In this document: one piece after another, positions 58,505 through 64,000 of the stretch
Layout: every line of letters starts with the position of its first letter
How positions within the stretch are numbered: the stretch's first letter is position 1
Assembly (NCBI GenBank): GCA_964017065.1
Contig: OZ024787.1
Span: 11,326,989-11,390,988 of the forward strand
Length of the DNA: 64,000 nucleotides
Direction: 5' to 3'
Origin: Haliclona indistincta
Lineage: Eukaryota > Porifera > Demospongiae > Haplosclerida > Chalinidae
The notes under the pieces: generated by a model
Database searches by the model: none
What the model saw: the letters and a program-made list of their open reading frames with translations, nothing else
Told to the model about the DNA's origin: nothing
Program-made: the position numbers and the translations under genes

Positions 58505-61500
58505 TTATGGTATATCTGTTGGTAAGTCACTGAGTGATGGTAACTGATGCTGTTCAATGGTTCTGGGATCCTCCCATTGAGTGCGACGAGTGTCTGGAAG
58601 AGGAGAGAACAAACAATTAGATGAGTATTGTTGGGTATGCTAGACTGTCGAGTATAATTTTTTTGTCTAAAAGAAGGATCACGACAAAAGATTTATCAGC
58701 AGTTTCATGAAATTACTACACCTAAAGATCATCGTCATAAATAACTTTAACCCTTTAAACACTAAATTATCTTGCTGAAATTTTAACCTCGTAAATGCTG
58801 ACCACTTCTTTCGTGAATATCTCGTGTGTCTTTTGTGCTACTGGTCTCAAATTTGCGTCCTTTTACGCCAGTGAGTAGCCGCAATTGCTCACACTCAAGT
58901 CGGTCGATATGCCCCTCCCACTTCGAAAGTGAAGCCGATAAAGTGCAGCGACCTCGTCAAATTTTGCTCAAAGTTAGTACTTTGGGGCTGGCTACTGAAA
59001 AGTACATGTAAATAGCAGTGGTTTTGGTCAATGTAAAATGTAGCCCAGATCATAGAGAATGCGCAAAAATGTGTATTCCGAGCACCCGAAGCCATAAAAT
59101 GTCCAAATTTTCTTGGCAGCCATTTTGTTTTTCCTAAAATGTTGTGAAATTTGCATTGAAGCCATAGAAATGCCGAAGCCAATACGTTTAGCGCAGGGGG
59201 CGCGCCGAAAACTGGTCAATTTTTTTGCGGTTATTTGTATTCTTCAATTTGGCTTAATTTTGGGATATTTTAGCACTTTTTCATTAAGTTATGCTGTCTG
59301 AAGTATGTATGACGCAAAATTGCGTCATTAGGGCTTAAAGGGTTAAGCACTATTCTAGACTTTGAAAAAAATTCAAACTCTAGAACTCCATATTAACATA
59401 AATTAGTCTGGTTTGGATAATGAGGATGCACTGCAGTTATGTAGAAACAGGACTCTGTTCAAACTCGAGTTCAATGAACACATACCCTGGGCGCTGCAGC
59501 ACGCGTTTTATTGTACGTCTTCGCTCAGTCTCACAATTGTGGCACACCCACTTTCCGGAATGTTTTAATCAGCTATGTTGCAATAGGAATACATGGTCAT
59601 AGCACGCGGCAAAAGACTTTCTCGACTTCGCAGGCGTCTTTCAAAACAACCAAGCTGTTGAGAGCTTTTCATGACAATCTCCGAGCACTATGGCAGTAAA
59701 CAGCCGCGTTTTTTTTACGACACGTATATATACGTACATACGAATAATATAGACGGACACAAACGCATAACCCTCCGGCGCTTACGCGCCCAGGGTAACA
59801 ACACTTACTGTGATTAACAAAGAATACACGACCATCTGGTAGTGTACGTGACTCCCAGCCAGCCTAGAGAAACAGACAGAGCAAAATGTAAACCAATGGT
59901 TATTGTACATCACTTACTGGTAATGGAAGCATCTGAACATCTGTGTCACTGACACTCTTCTGTTTTATGGCTTCTGTCAACTCCATTACCCCAGAGTCCG
60001 CTTTGACTGCTGCAGCCATCCTGCCCAACAGAGCTTTATCTCTCTTCATAGTCACTAAAATAAAAGTATGTTGCATATTCATCAAAAAATGAGAATAGCT
60101 CTCACAAGGCAGTACATAAACATACAGATGAAGCCAAACGCTTAACCCTCCGGCGCCTATGCGCTCCCAGGGTAACAACAGCTAAGGCAATTATGGTCAA
60201 ACCAAAACTATGCAATGATCACAGCTGTATACAAAAAAACTAAAACACTCAATCAATATTGAGCCATGCATGTGTGTACATGTTGTACCTTGATTTAGCT
60301 GAGCGGCCATTTCTTCAGACAGTGTTTGCAGCTGCTCAACTTGTGTCATAGCAAAGACAAGTGGTGCTAGTAAGCGAGGCTGTTCCTCCAGTCCAAGAGT
60401 ATTCAGGAATGAGCTGCCAGTGACCTTACTGGAGGACAACTGAGCTATCTTCTTCTCTGATAACGTACCAGAGCAAGAGATGAGTACAGTGAGGAGAGAT
60501 TGGCGTGTGTGCTCATCAGAGACTGCTTCAACCAGACGATGATAGAAATCAGTGTAGATCTTCTTCACACATGTTGCAATATCCTATAGATGAAAAACAT
60601 CTATATAGATTTTCTATATTTCACAGCAGCCTCTTACCTCCTCCAGAGGGCTAGGAAAGACAAGTCTCCATGCATCTACTGTCACCTCTTCCACTCCAGC
60701 ATCTCTAAAAATAGTGGAATTCTCGAAGGATAAAGTTATAAAGCTGGCACATTGATCCTCCGGGAATATCCATGAGATGATCACTGACCCCACCTCTGCA
60801 TGCATATGAACTAAAGACCAGCGACGTTTATCAAATGCCTCCATTGCAAGTTGCTCAATATCTTTCAGACTTCGAATGTTAGCCAGCCATTTAGAAATCT
60901 TGATGGTAAGCTTTACTGTTTGTCCGGCTATGAGAGGCTCAACTTTGCTTGCAACAGCACGTTGAAATTCAAGAACAGTGGTGTCCAAAAGAAATTGTTC
61001 TTTCTTTGCTTCGTACTCTTTAACACGCTCTGTTAACTGATCTTCCTTGAAGTAAGCAACAAGTTGCAGAAGATAGTAGGTGTTGAATGTGTCCACATGC
61101 TCTTTACGTAGCTTTCGTAAGAGTGCATCGAAACTAGAGCATCGGCTGAACTTATCGGTGTCAAATTGGTCATCAAGAAAAAATTGTGCTTCAGAGAGGT
61201 TGCACTTGCACTTGGTTAGAAGGCCAAGAAGATCGGTTAGCATATTGGTAAACGAGGATTCCAAATCTTGTAATCTTTCCATCACAGCAGCAGTTTCTTT
61301 AGCATCAATCTCATCGTAATTCTTATCTGCAAGTATAAATAATAAAATTATGCATTTAGACTAGCGTACAGATGAGGCTAACAAGCAGAGGCTAATGACT
61401 ACAATTTAGAATGTAGATTAATCAAGTGCATTGGTCCATCGCTTAGGTAAAGAAAAGGAGTTAGACCCACCTTTATCATCATCATCACTAGAATCAGTTG

Positions 61501-61831
61501 TTAACAAATACGTTTTGCTCAGTGTGGCAGCAAGATTACAATAATCATTAACCACTAGTGCTCGAATCACATCTTTCCATGAGGCATCTGGTTTGTACTG
61601 AAGCCAAAACTGGAACATCTTGAGCTTCCAGTTTTCAACACCTCCATTGGGGTCATCTGTCACAATACTCTTGAGATTTCTGCCTGGAATACCCAGTGAC
61701 ACACCAAACACTCTCCAGTCATCAGTCACTTCCTTGAGCTCCTTTATCAATAACTGCTCTGTTGGTACATCTGAGAAAATTAATAGTAATAAACTCAAAA
61801 CTCAAACAGGCTTCCACTTACTGTCTGACAT
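58505..61831 (-). CDS. Gene D: Death, module, CARD-like, coiled-coil and WW protein
   Basis: Exons: 61831-61822, 61770-61471, 61326-60638, 60583-60289, 60054-59918, 59863-59809 and 58593-58505. The Death domain is close to that of gene C (VTDDWRVFGVSLGIPGRNLK). The module is LSEAQFFLDDQFDTDKFSRC through GSVIISWIFPEDQCASF. The CARD-like exon reads LKKIYTDF-equivalent VKKIYTDFYHRLVEAVSDEH. Exon 5 differs from gene C: a helical linker VTMKRDKALLGRMAAAVKAD. The WW domain is AGWESRTLPDGRVFFVNH plus NTRRTQWEDPRT. Similarity to the paralogs breaks inside the last exon, which reads LPTDIP and stops at TAA (58507-58505). The gene can therefore end here, unlike A and C. A MITE sits at its start codon and two elements lie in the last intron. 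Confidence 0.82.
58751..59342 (+). mobile_element. piggyBac-type MITE, copy 3 (592 bp)
   Basis: TTAA on both sides (58747-58750 and 59343-59346), inverted CCCTTTAA-type ends. It is more diverged than copies 1 and 2. The subterminal hairpin is TGACGCA-AAAT-TGCGTCA, changed on both strands of the stem compared with the other copies. It lies in the last intron of gene D. Confidence 0.9.
59466..59801. mobile_element. Insertion of about 336 bp in the WW intron of gene D
   Basis: The paralogous intron near 54680 reads straight from TGTTCAAACT to ACACTTACTG. Here the same sequence is split by this segment, which shares its ends with 6972-7560. The ends contain the CCCTGGGCGC and GCGCCCAGGG motifs in opposite orientation. 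Confidence 0.65.
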
Positions 61832-61834
61832 GTT

Positions 61835-62212
61835 CAGGGCCGGCGCCATAGGGGCGGCCGGGACGGCCATGGCCGCCCCACTTTTTCAAGAAAAGTGATT
61901 AATATTCATCAATTATTAGTACCACACCTACTTACCACACTAATTGATTAGCTCGATGGTTCGTTGGTCGCTAGCGAGCGCTGCGCAGGTCGCACACATA
62001 GCGGATTCCCTGGACAGAAAACGGATTCCCTGGACTTAGTCCAGGTGGCCAGGGAGTTCGTCGTTGGGCGCGAAGGACGACAACGCACATTTGGCGACTT
62101 TAAACAATAATGAATAATAATACATTTCTTTAATTAATTCATGATTAATTCAATGAATAATTTAATAATTAATTAGGGCCTCTCCACTATGTTTTAGCTG
62201 GCACCGGCCCTG
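61835..62212. mobile_element. hAT-type MITE (378 bp) at the start codon of gene D
   Basis: Inverted ends CAGGGCCGGCGCCAT and, inverted, CAGGGCCGGTGCCAGCT. The perfect 8-bp duplication GACATGTT (61827-61834 and 62213-62220) contains, on the minus strand, the ATG of gene D. The paralogous site in gene C (56503-56513) is uninterrupted. Confidence 0.94.
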
Positions 62213-62220
62213 GACATGTT

Positions 62221-63223
62221 GCAGAATCGTCGCACAGTATAGAGGGAAGGGCGTATCTTGTAACCGTGGGCCAAGGGCGTTACCCGTATCGATCCCGGCT
62301 AATCTTTCTCACGGTTTCTTCCACGCCCTTGGCTTCCTTTAGTTGTGCGACAGGTACGAAGCTAAAACTGCTCGAGCATGCTCATCTGCCATATGTGCAG
62401 GAATCTATGCGATGTTTTTGCGATAATTTTATTACAGCAACGCAGGCTGTGCTGTCTGGCACCACATAGCTGTAATATCGCGTACGAGCAGCGCTCGGCG
62501 AAAACATCGCATAGATTCCTGCACAGATAGCAGATGAGCATGCTCGAGCAGTTTTAACTTCGTACCTTTCGCACAACTAAAGAGAGTGTTTACAATCTAT
62601 CCCTGGTGCTTTATACAAGTACATGTGTATTATAGTCTTCACATGGCGAGCTCGTAGCTCCGCGATGGCTAACACTGCATTGCTGAAATTTGCTATATTC
62701 GATGGCTATCGATAGGCAAGCAAACTGCACGCAGCAATTCTGTCTGCACAAATACCGATGACTAGGAAAATACAGCTCCCTGCAAAAGTCATGAATATCA
62801 TTAATTTGGTGCACTTTGACGTGACGTCACTACATGACGTAAAAGTAAATTTGAAACCACGCATGCGTACAAATGTGGTCATGCAACGGACAATTATACG
62901 GAAATGTACAAGATAACCACGTTTTGTTGCTTTTTACGGTGTACATTGTCACACTTACTTGAAGCTATTGTCCTGTGCACGTAAGGTGAGCTTACTTTGC
63001 ACTAGAAAAGTAATCTAAATCGCTAGCATTTGTTAGTTGTTACGTGTAAAAATTGATTTTAAAATTCGCTAGCTTCGCTGCAGACCAAAATGCGCAAGCG
63101 TGGAAAATGTTGTAGGCGTGGTAATAATTTTTAATATTATTATTATTTCGCTGTGTGCACGTGTTCCATCATAGCTCGCAATGTCTGAATTTTCACCATA
63201 GAGCTCGCAATTTAGTGACTGTC
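62221..63223. promoter_or_regulatory. Upstream region of the plus-strand gene, with an inverted repeat and a short uORF
   Basis: 62360-62570 holds an inverted pair around CTGCTCGAGCATGCTCATCT (left GTACGAAGCTAAAACTGCTC, right its mirror), a probable foldback. 62820-63180 is the block conserved upstream of the broken copy. At 63181 the start used by the broken copy (MSEFSP) meets TAG at once, leaving a six-codon upstream ORF before the ATG at 63224. Confidence 0.5.
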
Positions 63224-64000
63224 ATGGAGCTGATCAGTGATGCTCCGGCTAGAGATGCATCGCTAGTTTGGACCTCTGGAGCTGAACAGGACAAACCAGA
63301 GACGAATCATGCAGCAACCGACAACTTGACGACGAACCATCTACTACAAGTGACTAGCACTCGCAAACAGTTGGAGGAGTCGCCTATAAAAGTCAAACCA
63401 ATCGTGCTGGGAGAATTGAGCACTTTTGATACAGACAGCAATGACGGTATCTTCTCCAGGAGTAACCTGTGCTCGCCTGACGTGACGAACACTAGTTGCA
63501 CGCCGCTTTCCAGTAGTTTCCACGACCACGAGGATTGTGGTTTTGCTGATGGGTTTGACTCTGAACTTTTCGAGGAGCTGGGCGTGCTCTGCAGCGCTGA
63601 CCCGGATCAAGAATACGCCTCTGTAGCTACAGGAGACCTCGCTGTTGTTCGCTCCTCTCTACCAACAAACCCAGCGGCGGGCGGCGCCATGGGAAAACAC
63701 GTGCAAATGAAGAGAATGAAACTGCTCCTACGCAAAATAGACGCCTCCAAGTTCGCGACAAGAAACAGCACAACAGCGCCCTTTCCTGTACAGCCGGTCA
63801 ACAGCGCAGTAGAGCAGAGAAAGGAGGTCACACTTGAAGACAAGGTGCTTCTTGAACCATCACTGACTAGTGAGGAAGAGGCTAAATCAAGCGATGAGGC
63901 ATCCACGCTGCTATCAGGTAGTCAGGGAATGGTTAGAGAGATGGACCTGTCAGATAACTTTACACTGAGTTTGCAAGAAGAGACAGAAGAAGAGGAGGAC
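63224..64000 (+). CDS. Unrecognised acidic, disordered protein (5' part, open to window end)
   Basis: 259 codons without a stop from ATG at 63224 to the window edge. The N-terminus is MELISDAPARDASLVWTSG. Further on are a Ser/Asp-rich stretch (FADGFDSELFEELGVLCSAD), a basic patch (MGKHVQMKRMKLLLRKIDAS) and Glu-rich tracts (LEPSLTSEEEAKSSDEAS, LQEETEEEEE-like end). No folded domain was recognised; it looks like an intrinsically disordered regulatory region. It is divergently transcribed from gene D, and the pair is duplicated with gene C and the broken copy at 56920. The start is uncertain because the copy at 56920 begins further upstream in a frame that is stopped here. Confidence 0.62.
   Translation, partial: MELISDAPARDASLVWTSGAEQDKPETNHAATDNLTTNHLLQVTSTRKQLEESPIKVKPIVLGELSTFDTDSNDGIFSRSNLCSPDVTNTSCTPLSSSFHDHEDCGFADGFDSELFEELGVLCSADPDQEYASVATGDLAVVRSSLPTNPAAGGAMGKHVQMKRMKLLLRKIDASKFATRNSTTAPFPVQPVNSAVEQRKEVTLEDKVLLEPSLTSEEEAKSSDEASTLLSGSQGMVREMDLSDNFTLSLQEETEEEED

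Overview
This is eukaryotic, animal-type DNA. Genes are split by GT-AG introns, some only 54-60 nt long. There is no operon structure, about half of the window is transposon-derived, and several genes encode death-fold and WW domains. An expanded Death-domain family, very short introns, and Ngaro, hAT, piggyBac, pogo and Mutator-like elements together suggest an early-branching marine invertebrate, most likely a demosponge. The organism is inferred; no marker gene settles it.

The host-gene theme is one paralogous family, all on the minus strand. The best-preserved members start with a 10-nt coding micro-exon (Met-Ser-Asp plus one base). This is followed by a Death-domain exon, a ~690-nt exon of an unassigned helical/strand module (motif GSVIISWFFPE), a CARD-like helical exon, linker or coiled-coil exons, and a WW domain split over two exons. 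Gene A (8936 to 1191), gene C (56509 to 52652) and gene D (61831 to 58505) have this layout. Gene E (25083 to about 17336) has the same N-terminal half but carries up to three further Death domains in place of the WW domain. Broken or partial relatives lie at 46.3-46.8, 40.7-41.3 and 37.9-39.1 kb. Genes C and D belong to a tandem duplication that also includes a divergent plus-strand gene: intact and running off the window end at 63224, broken at 56920.

The rest is mobile DNA. 4.1-6.4 kb is a hAT element with its transposase. 10.7-16.4 kb is a complete Ngaro-type tyrosine-recombinase retrotransposon with split direct repeats and an apparent intron in gag. 19.4-20.8 kb holds foldback elements. 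25.1-35.7 kb is a 10.6-kb foldback element with a perfect 9-bp target duplication; its arms are arrays of a ~172-bp repeat and its loop holds a fragment of a KMT5A-like SET domain. 35.9-36.9 kb is a ~975-bp palindrome. 37.9-38.7 kb is a hAT derivative inside a family pseudogene. 46.9-50.5 kb is a pogo-like element with a HIRAN-domain passenger gene, lying exactly between two piggyBac-type MITEs. Many small MITEs have readable target-site duplications, several checkable against an empty paralogous site in the window.

Splice sites, frames and repeat coordinates were read by eye. No database search or alignment was run, so family names rest on motif recognition.
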